The position numbers were made by a program, and so were the translations under genes. DNA of 64,000 bases. Origin: Sulfurimicrobium sp963779055. GTDB lineage: Bacteria; Pseudomonadota; Gammaproteobacteria; Burkholderiales; Sulfuricellaceae. How positions within the stretch are numbered: the first letter of the stretch is position 1; each line of letters starts with the position of its first letter. Shown here piece after piece: positions 1 through 7,938 of the stretch. The notes under the pieces are model-generated. The model was not told where the DNA came from. It saw only the letters and a program-made list of their open reading frames with translations, and ran no database searches. Where the stretch lies: positions 310,001 through 374,000 of the forward strand of contig CAVZWN010000005.1 of the NCBI GenBank assembly GCA_963779055.1. Reading direction: 5' to 3'.

Positions 1-122
1 TTGCAGGTCAGGTTACAGCGACGGATCAGGTTCCAGATCACCACCGGACCAGGCGGATTGCGCCTCGGCCCGAGCGGGGTGGGATGGGCGATTTCCTGCA
101 TGAACTGGGAAATACGAAACAT
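1..122 (-). CDS. nirJ: NirJ, heme d1 radical SAM protein (partial, N-terminus)
   Basis: Only the first 40 codons lie in the window; the gene continues past the left edge. The reading starts MFRISQFMQEIAHPTPLGPR and reaches a cysteine pair spaced CxxxC (residues 36 and 40, in RRCNLTC), the start of the radical SAM CxxxCxxC iron-sulfur motif; the third cysteine is beyond the edge. NirJ proteins act in heme d1 synthesis, working on the side chains of the porphyrin precursor. A GGAG sequence sits a suitable distance before the ATG. It follows nirDL, nirG and nirH on the same strand, the expected place for nirJ. The family call rests on a short stretch plus context. Confidence 0.8.
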   Translation of the reverse strand, partial: MFRISQFMQEIAHPTPLGPRRNPPGPVVIWNLIRRCNLTC

Positions 123-224
123 GAAGCGCTCCGGGGTATTGCCAACAGTGATGAGACGAATGTACCCGGAACAGTATGGCGCGAAAATGATTTAGATCAA
201 AGGCACCCGGCTTTTGCGGAAAAC

Positions 225-767
225 CTAGCGATACTCCTGCGGGGGCAGATAAAGAGGATAAAGGACATTTTCCTCCGTCTGGATGCGCTTCGTCAGCACC
301 TTGCCGATACCCCCCACCTCCTGCTGGAAGCTCTGCCACATCTGACCATCCCACTCGCCCTCAGCGGTATATTTGTGCAGAAAATCGGCCACCGCTTTGC
401 CGATATGCTGCATTTCCCTGCGGAATTCCTGCATGATCGCGGCATTCTCGGCATCGCCCTCCAGGCTGTGCTGAAGATAGACATAAAAGCGCACGTTCTC
501 CTTGAGCAGATGACCGCGCAGGGCGTCGCCAAACTCTCCCAGCTTTTCCTTGGTACGCATCACGTTTTTCTGTTCCATCGCGGCAGCGATTTCACCAAAG
601 ATACCAATCAGGGCATGGTGGTCCGACACCAGGTTGGGTACCAGATTAGAATCGTAATGTAGCTGGGTTCCGGCTACGACCGCCCCTGCAGGGGCAGAAA
701 CCGGATCTTGCTGTTTCGGTATTTCTTGCGTTGCGGGGGTCTTCTTTTTCCACAAGAACTCGAACAT
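225..767 (-). CDS. Hemerythrin-like (HHE) domain protein
   Basis: A 180-residue cytoplasmic-type protein with no signal peptide. Residues from about 45 onward look like a four-helix hemerythrin fold, with candidate iron ligands in SDHHAL, in GHLLKENVRFY and in the HKYTAEGEW segment. The start MFEFLWKKK was preferred over one nine codons upstream because GGAGG lies just before it. The gene sits between nirH and nirJ on the same strand with short gaps, so it is probably cotranscribed with heme d1 assembly genes. Hemerythrin-like proteins in denitrification clusters are often linked to nitric oxide or iron-sulfur repair (for example RIC/DnrN types), but this one lacks a recognisable ScdA N-domain, so its role is inferred only from position. 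Confidence 0.75.
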   Translation of the reverse strand: MFEFLWKKKTPATQEIPKQQDPVSAPAGAVVAGTQLHYDSNLVPNLVSDHHALIGIFGEIAAAMEQKNVMRTKEKLGEFGDALRGHLLKENVRFYVYLQHSLEGDAENAAIMQEFRREMQHIGKAVADFLHKYTAEGEWDGQMWQSFQQEVGGIGKVLTKRIQTEENVLYPLYLPPQEYR

Positions 768-790
768 GCAGCCTCCAATCGTTAAATCAA

Positions 791-1285
791 TCAAGCTATC
801 CGTAAACCGGTTTTTTTTAATATCCTCGTACTATAAAGGATTTCGCTCCCACGACAAGCATCGCCCAGAACTACCCCAATCTGCCGCGCCTTCTGCTCCA
901 CCTCGGCCCGGTCGTGACCATGCACCATGGCAAACAAGTTATAGGGCCAGTCCGGCAAATAGCGCGGGCGCTGGTAGCAGTGACTGACCGACTCGAGCTG
1001 GCCGACGCGCTCGCCCAGTTCATCGATGCGTTCATCCTCTACATCCCACACCGTCATCCCATTGGCCTTGTAACCCAGCGCATAATGGTTCGGGACGGCG
1101 CCAATACGGCGAATGACGCCGCTTTCCAGCATGTGCCGCAGACGCTCCATCACCACATCGGGAGTGCTTCCCACTTGCTCCGCCACAGCATGATAGGGCT
1201 GCGGGACCAGCGGCAATCCTTCCTGGGTAGCAAGAATAATCTGCCGGTCAAGCTGATCAGGCTGCGGGGTTTTCGTTGGCTTCAA
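791..1285 (-). CDS. nirH: NirH, siroheme decarboxylase subunit (AsnC/Lrp-like)
   Basis: A 164-residue protein of the AsnC-like family in the heme d1 pathway, where NirD/L/G/H proteins decarboxylate siroheme to didecarboxysiroheme. An N-terminal helix-turn-helix-like part (about residues 12-60, VAEQVGSTPDVVMERLRHML) is followed by a ligand-binding half with CYQRPRYLPDWPYNLFAMVHGHD, the NirH/NirL-type motif. It closely resembles the second half of the upstream nirDL gene. The only usable start in frame is a TTG, with GGAG 11 bases and AGG 3 bases before it. It is separated from nirG by about 110 bases. The nirH versus nirL label follows gene order. Confidence 0.85.
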   Translation of the reverse strand: MKPTKTPQPDQLDRQIILATQEGLPLVPQPYHAVAEQVGSTPDVVMERLRHMLESGVIRRIGAVPNHYALGYKANGMTVWDVEDERIDELGERVGQLESVSHCYQRPRYLPDWPYNLFAMVHGHDRAEVEQKARQIGVVLGDACRGSEILYSTRILKKTGLRIA

Positions 1286-1396
1286 GACCTGCTTTCTCCA
1301 TTTTTTCTGAATAACGCGACCCTGTCAGGCACATCGAGGAGACGCCCAATGAACGAAGAAATCTATTCTTGTGAACCTTAACCGACAAACCCATGA

Positions 1397-1840
1397 TCAG
1401 GCGCGCAGCTTCAGCTCGACAAAATATTCCTTGATTTTTGGCATATTGTAGACAGGATAACCGCTTTCACGCTCGATCCTGTCCAATGCTTCCTGCTGAC
1501 CCTGCGGGGTTTCGGTGGCAAGCACGAACCACATATTGAGCGCATGGTCGCGGGCGTAGTTGTGTGCCACTTCGGGCATGGCATTGACTATCCCGGCGAC
1601 ACGCTCGAAGTCATCAGGGGGTATTTTCATTGCTGCGAGGCTCAACCCGCCGCCCAGGCGCTCGGCATGATACATCGGGCCAAAACGGCTTAACACCTTG
1701 TCATCCAGCAGCTTTTCAATCCGAACCAGCAATTCGCTTTCACTGCAGTCAAGCTGCCGGGCAACTTCAGCATAAGGATGATCACAGAGCGGAAATCCGC
1801 CCTGCAAATGGTTGATGATAGCCCGGTCCAGTTCGTCCAT
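1397..1840 (-). CDS. nirG: NirG, siroheme decarboxylase subunit (AsnC/Lrp-like)
   Basis: A 147-residue AsnC-like protein starting MDELDRAIINHLQGGFPLCD. The C-terminal half carries AHNYARDHALNMWFVLATET, matching the NHNYxRxHxxNLWFV motif of the NirD half of the neighbouring fused protein. NirD/NirG type subunits pair with NirL/NirH type subunits as siroheme decarboxylase. The ATG overlaps the nirDL stop by one base (TGATG), which argues for translational coupling and decides the start against a longer upstream reading. No signal peptide; cytoplasmic. Confidence 0.87.
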   Translation of the reverse strand: MDELDRAIINHLQGGFPLCDHPYAEVARQLDCSESELLVRIEKLLDDKVLSRFGPMYHAERLGGGLSLAAMKIPPDDFERVAGIVNAMPEVAHNYARDHALNMWFVLATETPQGQQEALDRIERESGYPVYNMPKIKEYFVELKLRA

Positions 1841-2832
1841 CAGGCCGCGGCTCTGGCATAACGCGCGCCGCACTGCTTGAAGCGGCGGGTGCTGAAGAGA
1901 ACTTCGCTGGCAATATGCTGCAGCCCGCATCCCTGACGCATCTCCTCGACTCGCGCCAGCACTTCCTCGCGATCATGCCCATGAATCATGCAGAACAGGT
2001 TGTAACGCCAGACCGGCAAGCGGCGTGGGCGACGATAGCACAGGGTGACGAACTCCAGCTTGCCCAGACAGTGGCCGAGCGAGCTGACCTCCTCATCCGG
2101 GATGTCCCACACCACCATGGCATTGGCGCGATAGCCCAGTTCGTGGTGGCGCACGACCACCCCCATGCGCTTGATCACTCCATGCCGGGCCAGGCTTTGC
2201 AGGCATCCGATCACGACGGCTTCCGCCATACCCAGGCTTTCGCCCACTGTCGCATAGGGGCGAGCCACCAGCGGCAGGCCGGATTGAATGGCGGCGATCA
2301 CGCGGCTTTCATCCAGGCTGGGCGAATAAGGCTGACTCGGTGCCCCCGTATGCGCGGCAACAAAGGAAGCGCTCTTGCGCCGGGTACCGGTCATATCGAA
2401 GCCCAGGTCGATGTGGTAGTCCTCCACCAGCGGAAGGAACAGCACACGGCACGCCGAACGTTCCTCGATTTCCTTCAGCACCCGCTGCAGCGCAACTTCA
2501 TCCGGCGCTGCCACCACAAACCACAGGTTGTAATGGTGTTCGCGCTGGTAATTGTGATTCACCTCAGGGTAACTGCTGACCATCGCAGCAACTTCTTCCA
2601 GATTCTCCTCCGGCACGGCCAGCGCTGCCAGCGTGCTTGTGCCAATGCTGCGGGGGCGAAACACGGCGCCAACCCGGCTGACCACGCCCTGTTGCTGTAG
2701 CCGGGTCAAAGTTTGCAGAACTTCACTCTCGGCGACACCCAGTTCCCGTGCAAGCACTGCGAATGGCGCCGCCCGCAGCGGAAAATCATGCTGGTAATCA
2801 TTGAGCAAACGGCTTTCCAGTGAGGTATTCAT
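1840..2832 (-). CDS. nirDL: NirDL fusion, siroheme decarboxylase
   Basis: A 330-residue protein made of two AsnC-like halves. Residues 1-150 are NirD-like (NHNYQREHHYNLWFVVAAPDE) and residues 170-325 are NirL-like (CYRRPRRLPVWRYNLFCMIHGHD). Each half has an N-terminal winged-helix-like part and a C-terminal ligand-binding part. Fused NirDL is known in some bacteria, while Pseudomonas has separate genes. It overlaps the end of nirF by four bases (ATGA) and the start of nirG by one base. Together with the single NirG and NirH downstream, this gives a complete set for conversion of siroheme to didecarboxysiroheme in heme d1 synthesis. Confidence 0.9.
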   Translation of the reverse strand: MNTSLESRLLNDYQHDFPLRAAPFAVLARELGVAESEVLQTLTRLQQQGVVSRVGAVFRPRSIGTSTLAALAVPEENLEEVAAMVSSYPEVNHNYQREHHYNLWFVVAAPDEVALQRVLKEIEERSACRVLFLPLVEDYHIDLGFDMTGTRRKSASFVAAHTGAPSQPYSPSLDESRVIAAIQSGLPLVARPYATVGESLGMAEAVVIGCLQSLARHGVIKRMGVVVRHHELGYRANAMVVWDIPDEEVSSLGHCLGKLEFVTLCYRRPRRLPVWRYNLFCMIHGHDREEVLARVEEMRQGCGLQHIASEVLFSTRRFKQCGARYARAAA

Positions 2833-4004
2833 AATCCGGTCCGGTGTGCGCGGTGGGTGAAGAAAATGCCGCTCGGGCTGCCCGCCGGCAACTCGCCCAG
2901 CTTGACGAAGCTCTCGCTATCGTAAATTTCAACCCGGTTCTCGTCCCGCAGAGAAAGCCAGACATGCTCGCCACGCGGCGTAAACTCAAGATGCAGCACG
3001 CCCTTGCCGGGCTTGAACGTGTGAACGACTGTACGGCTCGGCACATCGATCACCTGCACGGTGTCGTTATGAGGGAAAGCAAAATTGACCCACACCTGGC
3101 GGTTGTCCGGGCGAGCCACTACGAATACCGGCTGCCCGTGCACGGCAATACGACCCACTTCCTGCCATTGTCCCTGATCCACCACCAGCACCTCGTGGCG
3201 CCCCACCGCCGGAACCAGCAATTCATTCCCGGTGGCCGCCCAGCCCTCGAGATGCGGCATCTTGTAGACGGGCAACTTCTGCTCGCCCTTGCCATAACCG
3301 TTCAGGACGCGCTTAACTCCTGCAGACATATTCCACAGATCGAGCATGGCAAGACCATCCTCGCCGAACAAACCCGCCAGATAATAGCGTCCATCGGCGG
3401 TAATCATCGCATCGTATGGCTCCTTGCCAATATTTCTGAATTTCTGCAACACTGGAGAAGCCGGATTTTTCATGTCTGCCACCCAGATTTCTCCCGCTTC
3501 GAACAGGCTCCAGGCGAAACGGTTTCCCGGCACATCCACCAGCCCCACCACCTTGGAAGACTTGCCGGCATCATCCAGTGCAGGAATATCCGCCACCAGC
3601 TCCAGCGTGGCGGCATCGAACACCTTGACGCCGCCCGGGGTGTAGTTGGCCACGGCGACCAGCTTGCCGTCCTGGGAAATGGCACCGCCAATGCTGTTGC
3701 CGGATTGCTGCACGCGCTTGACGATGCGCATTTCCAGCATATCCACCTTGCTTAGCCCGCCGTCACGCCCGAACACATAGGCGTAGCGGCCATCGCGTGA
3801 ATAATTCAGCGAGGCGTGTGAGAGGTCGCCCAGCCCGCCCACCTTGCCAAGCACGGAGCGCCCGCTGGTTTCCACGATTTCCACTCGCCCCGCTGCGCGT
3901 TCAATGACTATTCCCAGGTCGCCGGTTCCGCGCAACTGGGGTGTAGCACAGGCGGAGAGCAAGGAGACTGCAAATACCGCAATCAGGGCCTTTTTAATGC
4001 TCAT
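2829..4004 (-). CDS. nirF: NirF, heme d1 biosynthesis dehydrogenase-like lipoprotein
   Basis: A 391-residue beta-propeller protein related to the d1 domain of NirS. It starts MSIKKALIAVFAVSLLSAC, a lipoprotein signal with the lipobox cysteine near residue 19, so it is predicted to be tethered on the periplasmic side. NirF acts in a late step of heme d1 synthesis on dihydro-heme d1. Repeated YVFGRDG and VWVNFAFPHNDTVQVID segments are typical propeller blades shared with NirS. The start was chosen for its AAGGA site and lipoprotein signal; an upstream in-frame start lacks both. It overlaps the end of nirC by eleven bases and nirDL by four. Confidence 0.9.
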   Translation of the reverse strand: MSIKKALIAVFAVSLLSACATPQLRGTGDLGIVIERAAGRVEIVETSGRSVLGKVGGLGDLSHASLNYSRDGRYAYVFGRDGGLSKVDMLEMRIVKRVQQSGNSIGGAISQDGKLVAVANYTPGGVKVFDAATLELVADIPALDDAGKSSKVVGLVDVPGNRFAWSLFEAGEIWVADMKNPASPVLQKFRNIGKEPYDAMITADGRYYLAGLFGEDGLAMLDLWNMSAGVKRVLNGYGKGEQKLPVYKMPHLEGWAATGNELLVPAVGRHEVLVVDQGQWQEVGRIAVHGQPVFVVARPDNRQVWVNFAFPHNDTVQVIDVPSRTVVHTFKPGKGVLHLEFTPRGEHVWLSLRDENRVEIYDSESFVKLGELPAGSPSGIFFTHRAHRTGL

Positions 4005-4395
4005 CAGGGAATCCTTCCAGTAATTTTTCCACGATCCACCTGGCTTCATTTTCAGTGAGAAAGTCACGCCATGGCGGCATCGGTGTCCCGGGACGTCCAT
4101 AAAGAATCGTCGCCATCAGACTCTCCGGCGGCTTGTCTCTCAGCAGGGCCGGCAATAACGCCGGCCCTAGCCCGCCTGCCAGCGTCATACCATGACAGGA
4201 GCCGCAATCCTGACGCACCAGCCGCACGATCTCGCTCTGCCGCTGCAAGCCCGGAGAATCAGCCGCCAGCACATTTTTCACCCCGCCCAGCACAGTGATG
4301 GCCACGCAACACAACAGACCATAAAAAAGGGGGCCGGACAGCCCCCTGTGTACAGAACTAGGGAGGGTATTTACATTAAATGTCACAACCCGCAC
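3994..4395 (-). CDS. nirC: NirC-like monoheme cytochrome c
   Basis: A 133-residue class I cytochrome c with one heme site, CGSCH, and a likely methionine ligand in PGTPMPPW, followed by the C-terminal helix ENEARWIVEKLLEG. NirC proteins are small periplasmic cytochromes used in NirS maturation or as electron donors. The GTG start at 4395 has a good GGAGAGG site, but it gives a long basic-poor lead before the hydrophobic signal region LLCCVAITVLGGV. A terminator-like hairpin lies within this lead region. A start closer to the hydrophobic segment is possible. It is followed directly by nirF with overlap. Confidence 0.78.
   Translation of the reverse strand: MRVVTFNVNTLPSSVHRGLSGPLFYGLLCCVAITVLGGVKNVLAADSPGLQRQSEIVRLVRQDCGSCHGMTLAGGLGPALLPALLRDKPPESLMATILYGRPGTPMPPWRDFLTENEARWIVEKLLEGFPDEH
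4323..4346 (-). terminator. Rho-independent terminator hairpin after the c-552 gene
   Basis: Read on the minus strand there is GGGGGC, a six-base loop, GCCCCC, then six T residues: a strong intrinsic terminator. It lies about 70 bases after the stop of the cytochrome c-552-like gene and inside the annotated 5' end of nirC. It would let nirS-nirT-c552 be made in excess over the heme d1 assembly genes, which would be reached by read-through or a second promoter. Confidence 0.75.
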
Positions 4396-4416
4396 CCCTG
4401 TTCACCCTCTCCATAG

Positions 4417-5325
4417 CTACTTGGCAGCCGTAATATCAGCCTTGGTATCGATCCCCAGGCTGTAGCCAAAGGAAACATGATGGAAACGGCCTGCTGAATG
4501 ATCGCTGTGGATGGCAAAACCCATGTTGTAGGTCTTGCCCGAAGCCAGGGCAATATCACCCTCGCCGCCGGTCAGCTTGCGGGTGAATGTCACGGTCCAG
4601 GTGTCACCTTCTTTCTTGCCTTCTGCACTCACCAGCGCCTTGCCGCCTTCCATTACGCGCTTGTCAGCCACATAGCCATCAACCGGCTTGGCACCCTTGC
4701 CGCTTTTCCACTGCATCAGATCATAATAATGTCCGCTAGCCAGAGAACCGCCGGTAACGTACTTGGTTTTCTTGTCGTCAGCACCGGGCATAGTGCGCGC
4801 ATCCGTGTGGCAAGTGCCCCAGCAACCCGCAGCCACGCCGATCTGCACATCCCGGCCCTTGGAATCCTTGGCCACCACCTTGCTGTCTTCCAGCATCACC
4901 GCCAGCTTGACAGGATTATCCTTGTCCATCTTTTCCGCACCGCTCTTGGGCTCTTTCCAGGTAAAGTGCAAATAGAGATTGCTGCCATCATTTGCGGCCT
5001 GCACCGTCACTGGAAAGGTGGGGGTATGCCCTGGAATAGGCTTGGGCTCAAGCTTCTCGCCTTTAAGAATCTTGTCGGATGCAATATCAATAGTGTGCTT
5101 TTTCTCGTCCTCGTGGCAACCCGTGCAGCGCTCGCCTTTTGACAAGCCCTTGGCGCCGCCATGCTCGGTGCCCTTCATGATCCATTCCAGACCCGATGTG
5201 CCGGGGTGAAACACTGTCACACTGCGTGATGGCACCTTGCTCCAGTCCGGGGACGCCAGAGCGGAGCCGGCCATTCCGGCCAATACCAGACCTAATGCAG
5301 AAGCGGTAATCAAAGTCCTATTCAT
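4417..5325 (-). CDS. Cytochrome c-552-like protein (ethylbenzene dehydrogenase heme-binding type)
   Basis: A 302-residue secreted protein with signal peptide MNRTLITASALGLVLAGMAG and cleavage near ALA. One regular heme site, CTGCH, is at about residue 67, and a second site, CWGTCH, has three residues between the cysteines (CX3CH). The rest, with LYLHFTWKEPKSG and a C-terminal GFAIHSDHSAGRFHHVSFGYSLG, resembles the heme-binding domain of the ethylbenzene dehydrogenase gamma/cytochrome c-552 family. An AGGAGG site six bases before the second of two close ATGs decides the start. It is placed between nirT and nirC, so a role as electron carrier between NirT and NirS is inferred. Confidence 0.75.
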   Translation of the reverse strand: MNRTLITASALGLVLAGMAGSALASPDWSKVPSRSVTVFHPGTSGLEWIMKGTEHGGAKGLSKGERCTGCHEDEKKHTIDIASDKILKGEKLEPKPIPGHTPTFPVTVQAANDGSNLYLHFTWKEPKSGAEKMDKDNPVKLAVMLEDSKVVAKDSKGRDVQIGVAAGCWGTCHTDARTMPGADDKKTKYVTGGSLASGHYYDLMQWKSGKGAKPVDGYVADKRVMEGGKALVSAEGKKEGDTWTVTFTRKLTGGEGDIALASGKTYNMGFAIHSDHSAGRFHHVSFGYSLGIDTKADITAAK

Positions 5326-5382
5326 ATTCATCCTCCTGTCGGAAATGTGGTGCGAATTCATTTATGCCATTTACTGCGCTGC

Positions 5383-5967
5383 TTAACCGCCCGCCTCTTC
5401 CTCGGTCATCCCCTCGGGCTTCTTGTGGGCAATACCCTTGTGACAGTCGATGCAGGTCATCTTGTCTTCCTTTGCATACTGATGCTGTTTTGCTGCGCGG
5501 CTTTTCTGCTTTTCCGTATCCATGCCTTCAAAGGTGTGGCAGTTGCGGCACTCGCGCGAATCCGATGCCTTCATCCGTGCCCATTCGTGGCGCGCCAGTT
5601 CCAGGCGCTTGGCCTCGAATTTTTCCTTGGTGTCGATGGTGCCCGTGATTCTTCCCCACACCTCGCGGGAAGCCTGGATCTTGCGCATCATCTTGTGCGT
5701 CCAGTCCTTGGGTACGTGGCAGTCCGAACACGCTGCGCGCACGCCGGTGCGGTTGGAATAGTGAATGGTCTGCTTGTATTCCTGATAAACGTTGTCCCGC
5801 ATCTCGTGACAGCCGATACAGAACTCAAGCTTGTTCGTGGCTTCCATGCCGGTATTGAAGCCGCCCCAGAACAGGATGCCTGCTACGAAGCCTCCCCCCA
5901 GAAGCGTAAGAAGAGAATATTTGGCGCTCGGGCTGCGCAGTTTTTTCCACCAGCTTGATGCTGCCAT
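5383..5967 (-). CDS. nirT: NapC/NirT family tetraheme quinol dehydrogenase
   Basis: A 194-residue protein with one N-terminal membrane helix (about residues 19-40, LLTLLGGGFVAGILFWGGF) that acts as an uncleaved anchor, and four heme sites CIGCH, CSDCH, CRNCH and CIDCH in the periplasmic part. This is the classic NapC/NirT/NrfH arrangement. It takes electrons from quinol in the inner membrane and hands them to periplasmic reductases. The start has an AGGGGAG site. It lies directly downstream of nirS, so it probably feeds NirS, perhaps through the c-552-like protein next door. Confidence 0.92.
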   Translation of the reverse strand: MAASSWWKKLRSPSAKYSLLTLLGGGFVAGILFWGGFNTGMEATNKLEFCIGCHEMRDNVYQEYKQTIHYSNRTGVRAACSDCHVPKDWTHKMMRKIQASREVWGRITGTIDTKEKFEAKRLELARHEWARMKASDSRECRNCHTFEGMDTEKQKSRAAKQHQYAKEDKMTCIDCHKGIAHKKPEGMTEEEAGG

Positions 5968-6036
5968 TCTTTTCTCCCCTTTTTGGAATTTTTGGCGCAC
6001 CAGAGGATTGCCCTCCGGTGCGCTCTGGTCACACTC

Positions 6037-7662
6037 TTAGTAAATGTCGTGCTGAGTATTCAGAATATTAAACTTGCCGGTTGGCGTGATCAGTTTAGGA
6101 TCCTTGATCACGTGCTTCAGCTTACGCGTCTTGTCATCAATGATCACGATCGCGGACGGCTCGGTCTTGCCAGCCCACAGCGAGAACCAAACCTCATCAC
6201 CAGTCGCATTATACTCTGCATGCACCGCACGTTTCACTGCCTTTGATTCAGGCAGATCAGCCAGCTTGGCGATATTAATGATTTCTGCTGGCTTGTCCAG
6301 GTTCCTGATGTCATACACGCTTACTGACTCGGCGAGTTCTTTTTCCGGGTTCAGAGGCGCATCCACCCAAAGGTTCTTGGACTTCGGATGGGTCTTGACG
6401 AACAGCGAACCTGCGCCGTGATTCTTCAGCTCGGCTACCACCTTCCATGCTTGTTTTGGATGCTTGGCCGGATCAGTACCGATCAGTGAAATCACGTCTG
6501 CACCAAGGTGAGATGTCGCCCATACCGGACCAAACTTGGGATGCACGAAGTTGGCGCCACGGCCTGGGTGCGGCTTGGACTTGGTGTCAACCAGAGCGGC
6601 CAGCTTGCCGGTCTTGGTGTCGACCACGGCCACCTTGTTGGACGCATTCGCGGCCACCAGGAAGTAACGCTTGGTGGAATCCCAGCCGCCGTCATGCAGG
6701 AACTTGGCGGATTCGATCGTGGTTTCCTTCAGGTTCTTGATATCGGAATAATCCACCAGCTTGATCATGCCGGTTTCCTTGACGTTGACTACCCACTCTG
6801 GCTTGTCTTCAGTCGCAACAATGGAAGCCACGCGTGGTTCTGGGTGATACTCGCCATCCACGTCCTGACCACGGGTTGACATGATCTTCAGCGGCTTGAG
6901 CGTATCGCCCTCGGTGATTACGTACTGAGGCGGCCAGTAGGCACCAGCGATGGCATATTTGTCCTCATAGCCCTTGAACTTGGAGGTTTCCACCGAACGG
7001 GCCTCAATACCGATCTTGAGGGTTGCCACCACGGTAGGCTTCTCGAACCACATATCGATCAGGTCGAGCTTGCCGTCGCGGCCGATCACGTAGACATAAC
7101 GGCCGGACTTGGAAACACGGGAAATGTGCACGGCGTAACCCGTCTTGACGATGCCCCAGATCTGCTTGGTGTCGCCATCGATCAGCGCCACTTCACCGGC
7201 ATCACGCAAGGTCACCGAGAACACATTTTTCAGGTTGATCTTGTTCATCTGCTTCTTGGGACGATCTTCTGGCTTGATGACCAGCTTCCAGCTGTTCATC
7301 ATGTCCTTCATACCCCACTCAGGTGGCGAATCAGGCGTCATCTGGATATATTTCGACATCGTGGAAAGTTCTTCCTTGGTCAAAATATCGTCAAAGTTCA
7401 CCATACCGCCATCAGTACCGTAGCTGATGATTTTTTCCAGCCTGGCCTGACCCAGCTTGAGCGTATTGACCGGCTCCAGATTCTTGCCCGTCGCGCCCTT
7501 GCGCAAAATTCCGTGACACCCGGCACAACGCTCGAAATAGACCTTGGCCGCAGCAGCCTTCTGCTCCGCCGTCAACGTAGGCTCATCCGCAGCTTGCGCA
7601 ACGTTGAAAGCACCTGATACAGCCATGGCAATTACTGATGCAGCAAAAAACGGCTTCTTCAT
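6037..7662 (-). CDS. nirS: NirS, cytochrome cd1 nitrite reductase
   Basis: A 541-residue periplasmic enzyme that reduces nitrite to nitric oxide. The signal peptide MKKPFFAASVIAMAVSGAFN is followed by a class I cytochrome c domain with CAGCH at residues 46-50, then the eight-bladed d1 propeller. The d1 ligand histidine is in AVHISR (about 179), and the two catalytic histidines are in FLHDGG (about 323) and HPGRGA (about 365), all present. The length is normal for the family. The start at 7662 was taken because the signal peptide begins there and a GGGGA sequence precedes it. It is the first gene of the nir operon, with an FNR/DNR box about 100 bases upstream. Confidence 0.97.
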   Translation of the reverse strand: MKKPFFAASVIAMAVSGAFNVAQAADEPTLTAEQKAAAAKVYFERCAGCHGILRKGATGKNLEPVNTLKLGQARLEKIISYGTDGGMVNFDDILTKEELSTMSKYIQMTPDSPPEWGMKDMMNSWKLVIKPEDRPKKQMNKINLKNVFSVTLRDAGEVALIDGDTKQIWGIVKTGYAVHISRVSKSGRYVYVIGRDGKLDLIDMWFEKPTVVATLKIGIEARSVETSKFKGYEDKYAIAGAYWPPQYVITEGDTLKPLKIMSTRGQDVDGEYHPEPRVASIVATEDKPEWVVNVKETGMIKLVDYSDIKNLKETTIESAKFLHDGGWDSTKRYFLVAANASNKVAVVDTKTGKLAALVDTKSKPHPGRGANFVHPKFGPVWATSHLGADVISLIGTDPAKHPKQAWKVVAELKNHGAGSLFVKTHPKSKNLWVDAPLNPEKELAESVSVYDIRNLDKPAEIINIAKLADLPESKAVKRAVHAEYNATGDEVWFSLWAGKTEPSAIVIIDDKTRKLKHVIKDPKLITPTGKFNILNTQHDIY

Positions 7663-7757
7663 TTGTTTCCCCTTTGTCTCCTGATTGAACAGCGGCAGGG
7701 CCACAAATCCATATGCCCCGTGTGGTCATATATTCACCCTGTAGCGCACACCCAACA

Positions 7758-7771
7758 TTGATCCACATCAA
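7758..7771. promoter_or_regulatory. FNR/DNR-type binding site upstream of nirS
   Basis: TTGATCCACATCAA is a perfect TTGAT-N4-ATCAA palindrome, the consensus for FNR, ANR, DNR and NNR regulators. It lies 96 bases upstream of the nirS start in a 276-base intergenic region. This fits induction of nirS by low oxygen or nitric oxide. Which regulator uses it cannot be told from the site alone. Confidence 0.85.
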
Positions 7772-7938
7772 GCTTTATTGGATTTTCCTTTTCCTGAATT
7801 ATCAGCCTCTTATGTAATCATCTGATCATGTTTGCATGCGCCCAATCCCATACAAGCTTTTGTCGCCTTTTATTCAGGTTCGGCTTTTTCCAGTCTTTTG
7901 CCGGGGTGACAAAACATATGCACCGGCAATGAAACACT

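Noticed and set aside
1..195. A plus-strand ORF at the left edge
   Set aside because: The minus strand of the same stretch encodes the clear NirJ start with radical SAM cysteines, so the plus reading is a shadow.
2844..3755. A 303-codon plus-strand ORF opposite nirF
   Set aside because: It is the antisense of a strongly recognised nirF gene, has histidine/arginine-rich composition typical of shadow frames, and no ribosome site.
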